In this document: one piece after another, positions 8,057 to 14,478 of the stretch
How the letters are laid out: each line of letters opens with the position of its first letter
Numbering within the stretch: position 1 is the stretch's first letter
Assembly: GCA_002490525.1 (NCBI GenBank)
Contig: DKUE01000029.1
Location: 1-15,229, forward strand
Direction: 5' to 3'
Length of the DNA stretch: 15,229 bases
DNA from: Ruminococcaceae bacterium UBA7212
GTDB taxonomy: Bacteria; Bacillota; Clostridia; Oscillospirales; Acutalibacteraceae
The notes under the pieces: generated by a model
Database searches by the model: none
The model's input: the letters and a program-made list of their open reading frames with translations, nothing else
What the model was told of the DNA's origin: nothing
Translations under genes and position numbers: made by a program

Positions 8057-8085
8057 TTGACAAACGGCAAGCGGACATATATAAT
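8057..8085 (+). promoter_or_regulatory. Promoter of the tRNA-Arg–His–Gln cluster
   Basis: A perfect TTGACA (8057–8062) and a perfect TATAAT (8080–8085) with a 17-nt spacer lie about 19 nt upstream of the tRNA-Arg gene. Consensus promoters of this strength are typical of stable RNA operons. Confidence 0.85.
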
Positions 8086-8103
8086 ATACAAGCACTTAAA
8101 ATT

Positions 8104-8180
8104 GCGCTGATAGCTCAGCTGGATAGAGCATCTGCCTTCTAAGCAGAGGGTCGGGGGTTCGAGTCCCTCTCAGCGCGCCA
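8104..8180 (+). tRNA. tRNA-Arg(TCT)
   Basis: Complete cloverleaf: acceptor GCGCTGA pairs with TCAGCGC, anticodon stem TCTGC/GCAGA holds loop CTTCTAA with anticodon TCT (reads AGA), and the T-loop is TTCGAGT. The CCA end is encoded (8178–8180). First gene of the cluster. Confidence 0.97.
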
Positions 8181-8227
8181 CTTTTGCGCTGAATAAGTTG
8201 AGTTAAGTGATTGTGCAAAGTCAACAT

Positions 8228-8305
8228 GGTGGGATTAGCTTAGTTGGTTAAAGCGCCAGTTTGTGGCACTGGAGACCATCGGTTCGAATCCGATATTCCA
8301 CCCCA
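8228..8305 (+). tRNA. tRNA-His(GTG)
   Basis: Acceptor GTGGGAT pairs with ATTCCAC. The extra 5' G (8228, position -1) faces C73, the histidine identity feature. Anticodon stem CCAGT/ACTGG carries loop TTGTGGC with anticodon GTG; the T-loop is TTCGAAT and CCA is encoded (8303–8305). Confidence 0.97.
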
Positions 8306-8310
8306 TTTCA

Positions 8311-8353
8311 AACGCCGCCGCAAGCCCATAAGGCAATAAGGGCGGCGTTTTCT
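8311..8353 (+). terminator. GC-rich hairpin after tRNA-His
   Basis: AACGCCGCC (8311–8319) pairs with GGCGGCGTT (8341–8349) across a 21-nt loop and runs into TTTCTC. It sits between tRNA-His and tRNA-Gln, with only 16 nt to the next tRNA and no visible promoter there. It therefore either terminates partially or acts as a processing and stability element, with tRNA-Gln made by read-through. Confidence 0.55.
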
Positions 8354-8369
8354 CTTTAAAATTCTATAT

Positions 8370-8444
8370 TGGGGTGTCGTCAAGCGGTAAGACACAGCAC
8401 TTTGACTGCTGCATTCGTAGGTTCGAATCCTGCCACCCCAGCCA
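8370..8444 (+). tRNA. tRNA-Gln(TTG)
   Basis: Acceptor TGGGGTG pairs with CACCCCA, anticodon stem CAGCA/TGCTG carries loop CTTTGAC with anticodon TTG (reads CAA), and the T-loop is TTCGAAT. CCA is encoded (8442–8444). The 156-bp repeat begins at this CCA. Confidence 0.97.
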
Positions 8445-8597
8445 TCAAGTGGATACAAAAAAGATGTATTCCGAAAAAACCTCGGTGTTACCGAGGTTTT
8501 TTGCTGTCTATTGGGTGGTTTTTAAACTGACCGTATTATAGATGTAAAATCGCTGTTTTCCCTTGGCGGGCAGAGTTGAACTCTCGTACAATTGAAT
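8442..8597 (+). repeat. 156-bp direct repeat, copy 1 (3' flank of tRNA-Gln)
   Basis: It aligns without gaps to 13418–13573 at a constant offset of 4976, with about 18 mismatches in 156 positions by eye (about 88% identity). Both copies begin exactly at the CCA of a tRNA gene. Each contains the same terminator hairpin, a conserved middle part with TTTTTAAACTGACCGT and TATAGATGTAAAAT, and an antisense T-arm-like motif (8566–8584 here). It encodes no evident protein. Possible origins are duplication of a tRNA 3' flank, an attachment-site relic or a non-coding element. Confidence 0.85.
8474..8502 (+). terminator. Terminator of the tRNA-Arg–His–Gln cluster
   Basis: AAAAAACCTCGGT and ACCGAGGTTTTTT form a perfect 13-bp stem with loop GTT and a T run, 30 nt after tRNA-Gln. 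It lies inside repeat copy 1 and has an exact structural twin at 13450–13478. Confidence 0.93.
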
Positions 8598-8603
8598 CTA
8601 GCT

Positions 8604-8648
8604 AAAAAATCGGCAGATAGAAAATAAAAATCTATCTGCCGATTTTTT
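8604..8648. terminator. Bidirectional terminator at the left edge of the AT-rich stretch
   Basis: AAAAAATCGGCAGATAG and CTATCTGCCGATTTTTT form a 17-bp perfect stem. A and T tracts on both sides let it act in both directions. It lies 76 nt beyond the stop of the leftward glycosidase gene, which it probably terminates. Confidence 0.88.
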
Positions 8649-8724
8649 ATATATACCTGCCAATCGTTTGAAATATAACGGCTGTCTTTTTTTGTACTGT
8701 TGCAAAATTTGGAGCAGTTTAAGA

Positions 8725-10761
8725 TTAGACAAGGGTGTTTGTGTTTGTGTTTTTATATTTTAAATGAAGAACACAGAATACACCTAATTTAGAAATGTTA
8801 AGAGTAGTATTATCAAGAGTGTTATTGATAGTAATTACTGTACCGGAATTATTATCAGATAATATTTCAAATTGTGCGAACTTTTCCTTAAGTTGAACAG
8901 TAATATTGTCAATAGGATAAATAGGTGTATTTTCTTGCTGATTAATTAACGCCAGATATGTTTCGTCGTTTTTTTCCCATTTTATAATTTCCACAAATGC
9001 AGGAGCATTCGAAATAAATTCCATTTGTTTATTATCATATAATGAGCAAATCATATCAGCTATAGATTGTCTGCAATGATGTGCTTTTGTTAATTCTAAA
9101 GGCATAGCTACCCACATAACAGTTCCATTTTTGCGAGATACCTTTGTAACTGCCGGTAAATTTGTGTGTATTCCGGGTGGATCAGAATGAATTGCAGAAA
9201 AATCATCCTCAGATCTTGTTGTATATGGATATGTTATTGTTGCCATAACTTCAACAGAGGAATCAATAATATCGGCTTCTATTGCAGTGTGTTCCACCGG
9301 GTATGGACTTTTAGAATCAAATGTTTTCATTTGATCTTTAAAACATTCTTTTGGTTCAATATATGAGTATGTATATTTACTTATACCATTTTGTTTGATT
9401 CCCAAAAACTTCTCAAAATTCTTATTATTACCTAACGAACCTGTTATAAAAAGACAGCCGCCATTTTCTACATAGTTAATAATATCTGCCAATTCCTGAT
9501 CGGTTATTTCTTGAACATCAGCAATACAAAGCACTTTTGATTTTATGTTTTTTATATTTTTACTGCCAATTACATCAAAAGCAATATTCTTTTCTCTCAA
9601 TATGCTTGCGATGTTCATGGGAGATTCAATGTAATTCTTATTTGTTTTATAATTTGTATTATACCAAACTGCAACATCACTTTTGATATTTCCTGAAACA
9701 TATTTTTCAAGAGGTTTAGTTGCGGCAAATACTTCTTTTATTGCTCCGTGATACAATTCATCTGTTATTGTGCCATTGGGGTTCATTGCATCACAAATTG
9801 AAAATGCACCATTATGAACTAAAGCGTTTATACTATGAATCAGTAAATCGTCAGCTGTTCTTGATACGGTGTGAAAAAATAAATTTCGATCACATCTGGA
9901 AGTAATATAACTAAAGGGTTTATTTACAGTTACATTGTTATAGTATTTACACATAAAACTTTGTTCTGCATACCCTCCGTAATAATCCCCGCCGGCATAA
10001 TCGGAAGCAAGCATGTGGCTTTCAACATTACCTGTAATCCAATTAAGTCCTATAGCAGCCATATTATGTTCTACGGATATATTAGGATCAACATCTTTAA
10101 TTGCCTTTGTATTGTGTTCGATAAATTCTTGGATCCAATGTTGTCTTGCATGTATATATTCTCTCCAGATTTTTTTATCAAATTTATATATGCGCGGTAA
10201 CATTTTTCCTGTTTCTTTAAAAAATTTTTCAGTACAATGTTTGCAATAGCACGGCCATGGCCAAAAAGGCATATCAAGAAAAACACCTTCAAAATTGTAT
10301 TTTTCACAAAGTTCTGTTAATATGTCCTGACAATATTTTTGGTAATTGGGATTGTTTGGGCAAACTAAACCATATCTATTGTGCTTTTGGGGGATTGGGA
10401 AACGAGATGCGGTTCCGGCAAAGCTTCTCAATCTCCATAAAGGATGTTTTTCATATGCATAATTATCATACACTTGAGAAAAATAAACAATAACATTTAT
10501 TCCTTTTTTATGACATTTATCAATCATTTCACCGACATAGTCAAGGTTTCTTTTCTCTAATACTCTGTGCATTTTACCGTATTTTCCGGGCCAATAATGT
10601 AATCCTACATGTGATTTTGCTTTAACAACTACGCTTGAAACATCTGCATCGGATAAACAATCAACAAAATTGTCTATATCCAATAAGGATAAATATTCAT
10701 CATTCGTGTCATTTAAATGCATATCCATAAAAATTCTTCTATAATCATTTTCAAACCACAT
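8725..10761 (-). CDS. Putative glycoside hydrolase of the GHL6 / GH29-like type with GH42-like trimerisation domain
   Basis: The N-terminal half looks like a (beta/alpha)8-barrel hydrolase of the 'hypothetical glycosyl hydrolase 6' type: WFENDYRRIFMDMHL at the start, AKSHVGLHYWPGKYG, and GVFLDMPFW, whose Asp (about residue 163) is the likely nucleophile position. A CYCKHC cluster follows. The middle (roughly residues 355–560) resembles the glutamine-amidotransferase-like trimerisation domain of GH42 enzymes (VAVWYNTNY, ENGGCLFITGS), followed by a beta-rich tail. There is no signal peptide, so it is cytosolic. The frame opens at GTG 10830, but that codon lies within the promoter; ATG 10761, downstream of AAGGAG with 13-nt spacing, gives 678 aa. 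The gene is clearly AT-richer than the cell-wall operon, suggesting acquisition. Substrate unknown; fucosidase or galactosidase activity is possible but unproven. It has no sugar-transport neighbour. Confidence 0.8.
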   Translation of the reverse strand: MWFENDYRRIFMDMHLNDTNDEYLSLLDIDNFVDCLSDADVSSVVVKAKSHVGLHYWPGKYGKMHRVLEKRNLDYVGEMIDKCHKKGINVIVYFSQVYDNYAYEKHPLWRLRSFAGTASRFPIPQKHNRYGLVCPNNPNYQKYCQDILTELCEKYNFEGVFLDMPFWPWPCYCKHCTEKFFKETGKMLPRIYKFDKKIWREYIHARQHWIQEFIEHNTKAIKDVDPNISVEHNMAAIGLNWITGNVESHMLASDYAGGDYYGGYAEQSFMCKYYNNVTVNKPFSYITSRCDRNLFFHTVSRTADDLLIHSINALVHNGAFSICDAMNPNGTITDELYHGAIKEVFAATKPLEKYVSGNIKSDVAVWYNTNYKTNKNYIESPMNIASILREKNIAFDVIGSKNIKNIKSKVLCIADVQEITDQELADIINYVENGGCLFITGSLGNNKNFEKFLGIKQNGISKYTYSYIEPKECFKDQMKTFDSKSPYPVEHTAIEADIIDSSVEVMATITYPYTTRSEDDFSAIHSDPPGIHTNLPAVTKVSRKNGTVMWVAMPLELTKAHHCRQSIADMICSLYDNKQMEFISNAPAFVEIIKWEKNDETYLALINQQENTPIYPIDNITVQLKEKFAQFEILSDNNSGTVITINNTLDNTTLNISKLGVFCVLHLKYKNTNTNTLV

Positions 10762-10815
10762 TTTATTATGCAATCTCCTTCTTTTGTTATATAACATACA
10801 GCACGACTTTATTTC

Positions 10816-10844
10816 ATTATATAGTATCACAATTTTATTGTCAA
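10816..10844 (-). promoter_or_regulatory. Promoter of the GHL6-like gene
   Basis: On the minus strand a perfect TTGACA (10839–10844) and a perfect TATAAT (10816–10821) are 17 nt apart. Transcription from about 10809 leaves a leader of about 48 nt with AAGGAG before ATG 10761. No operator is obvious. Confidence 0.8.
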
Positions 10845-10879
10845 TTTCAGTCTATTTAGGCAATAGACTGATTGATATA

Positions 10880-11070
10880 TAAATATACATAATCGAAAAC
10901 ACCATTGAAATCCGAACCACTCAGGTGTGGACGGCAATCTTTAATTTCGGGCACCGTAGCGGTTCTTATAACGAGCTTGAGAGCAACAAGGTTCTGACGA
11001 AGTCAGGTTCTTATTTCATATTGCGAAGCAATATTTCATTTATAAAGAATAGTACAGTTTTATTTGTAGT
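10880..11070 (+). other. Intergenic hairpin-rich segment, possible gene remnant
   Basis: This gene-less stretch holds a locally GC-richer patch (about 10905–11005). Small hairpins follow one another: CCAC/GTGG near 10917–10930, CTGAC-GAA-GTCAG (10994–11006) and ATATTGC-GAA-GCAATAT (11018–11034). The last two share a GAA triloop. A plus-strand frame opens here after a TAA near 10880, but its product has no family features I recognise. It could be a degenerate gene end, a small structured RNA or a repeat element. Confidence 0.3.
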
Positions 11071-11071
11071 T

Positions 11072-11090
11072 AGAGTTCAACTCTCTCCGC
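11072..11090 (+). repeat. T-arm-like tRNA fragment, copy B
   Basis: AGAGTTCAACTCTCTCCGC matches the reverse complement of 13542–13560 with one mismatch and of 8566–8584 with two. The core TTCAACT fits the tRNA T-loop pattern TTCRANY, and the flanks pair as a short stem. No acceptor or anticodon portion surrounds it, so this is a fragment, not a tRNA gene. Confidence 0.5.
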
Positions 11091-11135
11091 TAACAATGCA
11101 AATACATCTTTTTCGTATTCAACAGACATAAAAAA

Positions 11136-11168
11136 TGTATGGCGCAAGGCTCTGACTTGCGCCATACA
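11136..11168 (-). terminator. Strong hairpin just upstream of tRNA-Gly, leftward terminator candidate
   Basis: TGTATGGCGCAAG (11136–11148) pairs perfectly with CTTGCGCCATACA (11156–11168), 13 bp with a 7-nt loop. Only on the minus strand is it followed by a T run (complement of 11130–11135), so as a terminator it acts leftward. It ends 5 nt before tRNA-Gly, so in a rightward transcript it would be a stable leader structure. Confidence 0.55.
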
Positions 11169-11173
11169 CATAC

Positions 11174-11246
11174 GCGGCTGTAGTTCATCGTAGAATGCAG
11201 GCTTCCCAAGCTTGACAGGTGGGTTCGACTCCCATCAGCCGCTCCA
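11174..11246 (+). tRNA. tRNA-Gly(CCC) with a shortened D-loop
   Basis: Acceptor GCGGCTG pairs with CAGCCGC, anticodon stem CAGGC/GCTTG carries loop TTCCCAA (anticodon CCC, reads GGG), the T-loop is TTCGACT, the discriminator is T and CCA is encoded. The D-loop is only ATCGTA, 6 nt, with a single G; the canonical adjacent G18–G19 pair is missing, as if one G had been deleted. Those residues normally dock with the T-loop, so elbow stability may suffer. It is a lone tRNA in the AT-rich region with no consensus promoter visible immediately upstream. It could be functional, impaired or specialised. Confidence 0.88.
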
Positions 11247-11277
11247 GAAATTGCTGAGTGAACAGCGACTAAGAAAG

Positions 11278-11318
11278 CACCGATAATCCTTTATTTATCA
11301 AGGATTATCGGTGTTTTT
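11278..11318. terminator. Terminator between tRNA-Gly and the convergent DUF4062 gene
   Basis: CACCGATAATCCTT (11278–11291) and AAGGATTATCGGTG (11300–11313) form a 14-bp stem followed by TTTTT on the plus strand, 31 nt after tRNA-Gly. The minus side is less T-rich, so termination of the DUF4062 transcript here is possible but weaker. Confidence 0.85.
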
Positions 11319-11411
11319 CTTTATTTTTTAATTTGCAGCATTTTCCTTATTTCACTCTATTTTTACGAATAAAATTTAATAATGCAAGTCAAGAATTTTG
11401 AATTATTTTAT

Positions 11412-12491
11412 CTAAACGCAGTCCAAATCGCTTATATTGGAGATGTCGTTATTATACGTTAAATTTTGATATCCTGCGTCCGTATATATGTGTTTTCTCA
11501 TAAATTTCATAACACTAACTCCAAATTCAGTAACTTTATATCCAACAGAAAAATCTGTATTATATTTGCCAATTAGTTTCATATCGCGGAATGCACTTAA
11601 AACTATTTTCAAATCACTATCAAATACCTTTGTTCGCCCAACAAACACTTTTATTTTATTTGATCTTATCGTTGCAGTTTCTCCTGAATATATCATAAGA
11701 ATCTGATTCAAAATTCGCATTATCTTTCGTTTAGATAAGCCATTTTGTAAATATGCGTATAGTTCTAAGAATATTTCTGACATAGGAATTACGTACTCTG
11801 ATATTAACATATTGTTTTTGTTTACAAAATGTATTTTCGCTTTACTTTTAGTTAACACACCACTAGTTTTTTCCACTCTGGATTTATATTGCGCTTTCTT
11901 TAACAAATCAAGTTCATATTCTAATTCCTCCATAGTTTGCTTACGATGGGTTTGAAAATACGGATTGGCATCGAACAAAGCTCCCGGAAGCCATCCAGAA
12001 AAATCGTTTTCTTCTTCTAATTCTTTTAGTGATTCATATATTGCAATTTGAATATCTTTTATTTCATTAATTTCTTTTATCATTTTAGTCTTAACAAAGT
12101 CTTTGAACTGTTTGTAGTTTTCTTGATATTTTTCTTCATAAACAGATTTTTCTTCCAAAGATTTTCTTTGCAAGAAATCGTCACTAAGAACTACCGCAAA
12201 AACCGGTATGTTTTTATTTATAGCATATTCATATTCTAATTGTGTATAACTTTTACCGGAATCTTCTTCAACGCTTCCATATCTTCCGCCTAAAATCAGC
12301 ATATAAATATCTGATTGGTCTATCCATTTTTTTATAGTAGCTAATTGAGAATTATTTCCAGCCTTAAACAACTCCATTCCTGCGGGTATATGTCCAGCCC
12401 CCAAAATAGCTTCTACTGCAGCCTGTCTCTCATCTTTTAAATCTATATATGTAGAAGATATAAACACCTGTAACTTCCTTTTTGTCATCAT
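11412..12491 (-). CDS. DUF4062 domain protein with C-terminal winged-helix-like region
   Basis: The N-terminal 100 residues match DUF4062: VFISSTYIDLKDER (9–22), GHIPAGMELF (33–42), ILGGRYGS (66–73) and SYTQLEYEYA (81–90). DUF4062 is a TIR/SIR2-like, probably nucleotide-binding fold often fused to STAND NTPases or other sensor domains in prokaryotic conflict systems. Here it stands alone on a 359-aa protein. A charged, probably helical middle (about 100–200) is followed by a region (about 215–320) ending in VLSAFRDMKLIGKY…GYKVTEFG, which looks like a winged helix. There is no signal peptide or membrane segment. Two adjacent ATGs (12491, 12488) follow GAGGGAG; either could start. The gene is AT-rich, monocistronic and set among tRNA genes, consistent with acquired DNA. 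A defence role is inferred only; the family is clear, the activity is not. Confidence 0.82.
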   Translation of the reverse strand: MMTKRKLQVFISSTYIDLKDERQAAVEAILGAGHIPAGMELFKAGNNSQLATIKKWIDQSDIYMLILGGRYGSVEEDSGKSYTQLEYEYAINKNIPVFAVVLSDDFLQRKSLEEKSVYEEKYQENYKQFKDFVKTKMIKEINEIKDIQIAIYESLKELEEENDFSGWLPGALFDANPYFQTHRKQTMEELEYELDLLKKAQYKSRVEKTSGVLTKSKAKIHFVNKNNMLISEYVIPMSEIFLELYAYLQNGLSKRKIMRILNQILMIYSGETATIRSNKIKVFVGRTKVFDSDLKIVLSAFRDMKLIGKYNTDFSVGYKVTEFGVSVMKFMRKHIYTDAGYQNLTYNNDISNISDLDCV

Positions 12492-12553
12492 CTTTCTCCC
12501 TCATATATACACTAAAGTTATATTTCTTTAAGAATAGTGCTTTTTCATCACAC

Positions 12554-12593
12554 ATCATATCATAACATTTTTGCTTTTGTAAAGCAAAAATGT
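12554..12593 (-). promoter_or_regulatory. DUF4062 promoter overlapping a perfect inverted repeat
   Basis: On the minus strand TTTACA (12578–12583) and TATGAT (12554–12559) are 18 nt apart. A perfect inverted repeat, ACATTTTTGCTT (12565–12576) and AAGCAAAAATGT (12582–12593) with a 5-nt centre, spans the -35 element. Neither strand has a T run after it, so it looks more like an operator than a terminator. The leader from about 12547 to 12491 is unremarkable. Confidence 0.5.
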
Positions 12594-12763
12594 AAAGACT
12601 CACCTAAAATCACAGAAAATTCTAAGTTCCTGTGGAATATGCTTTTGTCCGCAACAAATTACCAGCAAATAACCAAACACTGATATATCAACATTTTCAA
12701 GCTACTCAGTGCAGTTCTGCAAGTAAATATTTGCAGGAAAAATTTTTATAGTGCAGATTTTAT

Positions 12764-12792
12764 TTGACAAATGCGTCTGCGTGATGTATAAT
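12764..12792 (+). promoter_or_regulatory. Promoter of the tRNA-Pro–yjbR–tRNA-Val unit
   Basis: A perfect TTGACA (12764–12769) and a perfect TATAAT (12787–12792) are 17 nt apart. The predicted start near 12799 leaves a tRNA leader of about 79 nt, long for a tRNA operon and without a clear structure. The intergenic DNA at 12594–12763 holds only a small hairpin (CTGCAAGT/ATTTGCAG, near 12717–12736) and no gene. Confidence 0.85.
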
Positions 12793-12877
12793 ACCTAAGC
12801 AATAAAAAGTTTGCCCGTTTACAGTTACAAAGTTTGGACCGGACTTCGGCGGCATTACCCGTCCCCCCTTTCAATAT

Positions 12878-12953
12878 CCGGGTGTAGCGCAGTTGGTAGC
12901 GCGCGTGGTTTGGGACCATGAGGCCGCAGGTTCGAATCCTGTCACTCGGACCA
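12878..12953 (+). tRNA. tRNA-Pro(TGG)
   Basis: Acceptor CCGGGTG pairs with CACTCGG (one G·T wobble), anticodon stem CGTGG/CCATG carries loop TTTGGGA with anticodon TGG, and the T-loop is TTCGAAT. CCA is encoded (12951–12953). It is followed after 16 nt by the yjbR-like coding region. Confidence 0.96.
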
Positions 12954-12969
12954 TTTTTGCAGAAACACG

Positions 12970-13343
12970 GTGCAGTTTATGACAACAGAAGATTGGATTG
13001 CCTATTGTCTTTCAAAACCCGGTGCGTATACTGACCATCCTTTCGGTGCAGGTTCTACAATCCTGAAGGTCGAAAAACGTATTTTCGCCCAGTTTTTTCA
13101 ACTGCACGGGCAAGAATCCTGCACGTTAAACTGTGATGCTGTTTCAGGTCAATTTTATCGGCAGGCATATCCGAATATTATCGTACGCGGTTGGCATTGT
13201 CCGCCCGTACAGCAGCCTTACTTCAACACCTTCCCTTTAAACGGTTCACTTTCAGAATCTATCATCGCAGAAATGATAGATTCGAGCTACCGCACAGTGG
13301 TTGCCAAGTTACCGAAATATGTGCAGAAACAATTGAATCATTC

Positions 13344-13353
<10 letters not shown>
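12970..13353 (+). CDS. MmcQ/YjbR family protein (DNA-binding-like fold)
   Basis: A small protein of the MmcQ/YjbR family, whose CyaY-like/'double wing' fold is thought to bind DNA but whose cellular role is unclear. Family features are the N-terminal EDWIAYCLSKPGAYTDHPFG, KVEKRIFAQF in the next strand, and the C-terminal YFNT…LNGSL with SYRTVVAKLPK. The start is GTG 12970 (127 aa) or ATG 12979 (124 aa); neither has a convincing ribosome site. It is wedged between tRNA-Pro (16 nt before) and tRNA-Val, with no promoter or terminator of its own, so it should be cotranscribed. Its last three codons and stop overlap the first 10 nt of tRNA-Val, so RNase P processing of that tRNA would cut off the stop codon. 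Expression may therefore be low or coupled to tRNA processing. Confidence 0.88.
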
Positions 13354-13417
<64 letters not shown>

Positions 13418-13420
<3 letters not shown>

Positions 13421-13573
13421 TAAAGTGGCTACAAAAAAGATATAGCCCCAAAAAACCTCGGTAATACCGAGGTTTTTTGCTGTCTATGGGGCGGTTTTTA
13501 AACTGACCGTTTTATAGATGTAAAATGGCTGTTTTCCCTTTGCGGAGAGATTTGAACTCTCGCACAACTGAAT
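13418..13573 (+). repeat. 156-bp direct repeat, copy 2 (3' flank of tRNA-Val)
   Basis: Ungapped partner of 8442–8597 at about 88% identity by eye. The terminator stem is unchanged while its loop differs (AAT here, GTT there). The antisense T-arm-like motif (13542–13560) has a full 5-bp GAGAG/CTCTC stem in this copy, so it is the less degraded one. Similarity stops near 13573. Confidence 0.85.
13450..13478 (+). terminator. Terminator of the tRNA-Pro–yjbR–tRNA-Val unit
   Basis: A perfect 13-bp stem of AAAAAACCTCGGT and ACCGAGGTTTTTT with loop AAT and a T run, 30 nt after tRNA-Val. It lies within repeat copy 2. Confidence 0.93.
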
Positions 13574-13583
13574 AATGAAACGC

Positions 13584-13619
13584 AAGCACATGGAAATCAA
13601 AAATCCATGTGCTTTTTTT
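13584..13619 (+). terminator. Second terminator downstream of tRNA-Val
   Basis: AAGCACATGGA (13584–13594) pairs with TCCATGTGCTT (13604–13614), followed by TTTTT. It lies just past repeat copy 2 and 29 nt before the start of the broken gene at 13648. No promoter is evident between it and that gene. Confidence 0.85.
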
Positions 13620-13647
13620 ATTGCTCATTTTAGAAAGGAAACAAACG

Positions 13648-14133
13648 ATGTATTGTGACGATATGTTCTCAAAGAGAAATTTTGAAAAATTCATGCAGAC
13701 TATCCCGAACTTTGCTCCGAGAGGTCATGGACTATATATTTCTAAATCAGAATTGACTCTATATGAAAACCAAAACTCTCCTCCCGTTTCTCTGAGCGAT
13801 GCCATTAAGAAAACAATGTCAGCAATTAACTATCCTCCGTTTCAAAGACGGCTGGAACAATATCTGAAAGAAAGCGAGGAAAAAACTATGTACTACCGAA
13901 ATGAAAAGCATAGGATAGCTTTTACGAAAGCTATCGAAAAAATGAACAAAAAAGATTACGCTCTCATGTCCGCCATTATAATCTATATTTTGTGTTTACT
14001 GGTTTGCTCTGTTTTTTCCATATCCCGTTACTCCGTTTTGCTGTACTGCCGCACCGATGCTCATACACAAAAACGGCATCAACGGCGCCAAGACAGCACA
14101 GGAAATCAGGTCTGCACCTTCGCCTGTATATAA
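13648..14133 (+). pseudogene. Truncated gene remnant, mobile-element cargo-like (possible DUF6075-like end)
   Basis: The frame starts at ATG 13648 after GAAAGGAAAC and encodes a hydrophilic N-terminal part (NFEKFMQTIPNFAPRGHG, SPPVSLSDAI, INYPPFQRRLEQYLKESEEK). A second segment starting MYYRNEKHRIAF and continuing IEKMNKKDYALMSAI resembles, from memory, the beginning of DUF6075-like proteins found on conjugative elements. The MYY methionine at 13891 is preceded by GCGAGG, so two originally separate genes may be read through here in one frame. After about 13978 the frame enters DNA antisense to the convergent membrane-protein gene, and the remaining residues look random. The expected family C-terminus is missing, so I read it as a truncated remnant next to a tRNA gene, a common integration site. 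Function unknown. Confidence 0.5.
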
Positions 14134-14478
14134 ATTTCCAACCGCCATACAAAGCAGATTTCCCGGTATCACCACAGGCAGAAACAGAATTTCTGTTTCA
14201 AAAAGCACTGCACAGACTGCGAACCCTGTAAGCACGATAATCGGCAATACAGTTACAGACAATACGGTTTGCCAAATTTTTGGCATTGGTTTCAATATTT
14301 TGCCGCCGTAGAATAACAGCCCGACACACAACAGCAGGAACAGTCCTGCGGCAATCCAAGCACTGAGCAGTTCGTGCGATACGAAGCGCATTCCCAACAC
14401 CGTAATGCTGTCGAAGCCCAAAAAGCCGACAAGGGAAAGTAAGCTGTTTTTAAAAAAATTTTTTGTATTTTCACGCAT
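13996..14478 (-). CDS. Hypothetical membrane protein, paralogue of the gene upstream
   Basis: A 160-aa protein with about four hydrophobic segments (near residues 8–30, 38–58, 70–97 and 120–145). I do not recognise the family. It shares blocks with the protein encoded just upstream: KNSLLSL.GFL at the N-terminus, a central WQTVLSVTV.PI and IPGNL, showing tandem duplication followed by divergence. ATG 14478 directly follows the upstream stop (TAA-ATG), with its AAAGGAG site inside the end of that gene, so translation is coupled. Its last 138 bases overlap, in antisense, the run-on end of the broken gene on the other strand. No clear terminator is seen after the stop. Confidence 0.72.
   Translation of the reverse strand: MRENTKNFFKNSLLSLVGFLGFDSITVLGMRFVSHELLSAWIAAGLFLLLCVGLLFYGGKILKPMPKIWQTVLSVTVLPIIVLTGFAVCAVLFETEILFLPVVIPGNLLCMAVGNLYTGEGADLISCAVLAPLMPFLCMSIGAAVQQNGVTGYGKNRANQ

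Noticed and set aside
7818..8078. Minus-strand frame of 86 codons upstream of the PHP gene
   Set aside because: It spans the PHP promoter, has no ribosome site and shows no family features; only its last part could be a leader peptide.
8240..8458. Minus-strand frame of 72 codons
   Set aside because: It is antisense to tRNA-His and tRNA-Gln and shows the usual spurious translation of tRNA genes.
10925..11131. Plus-strand frame of 68 codons
   Set aside because: It starts with GTG without a ribosome site and runs through hairpins and the T-arm-like fragment (VVRVQLSPL is that fragment translated). Kept only as possible remnant DNA.
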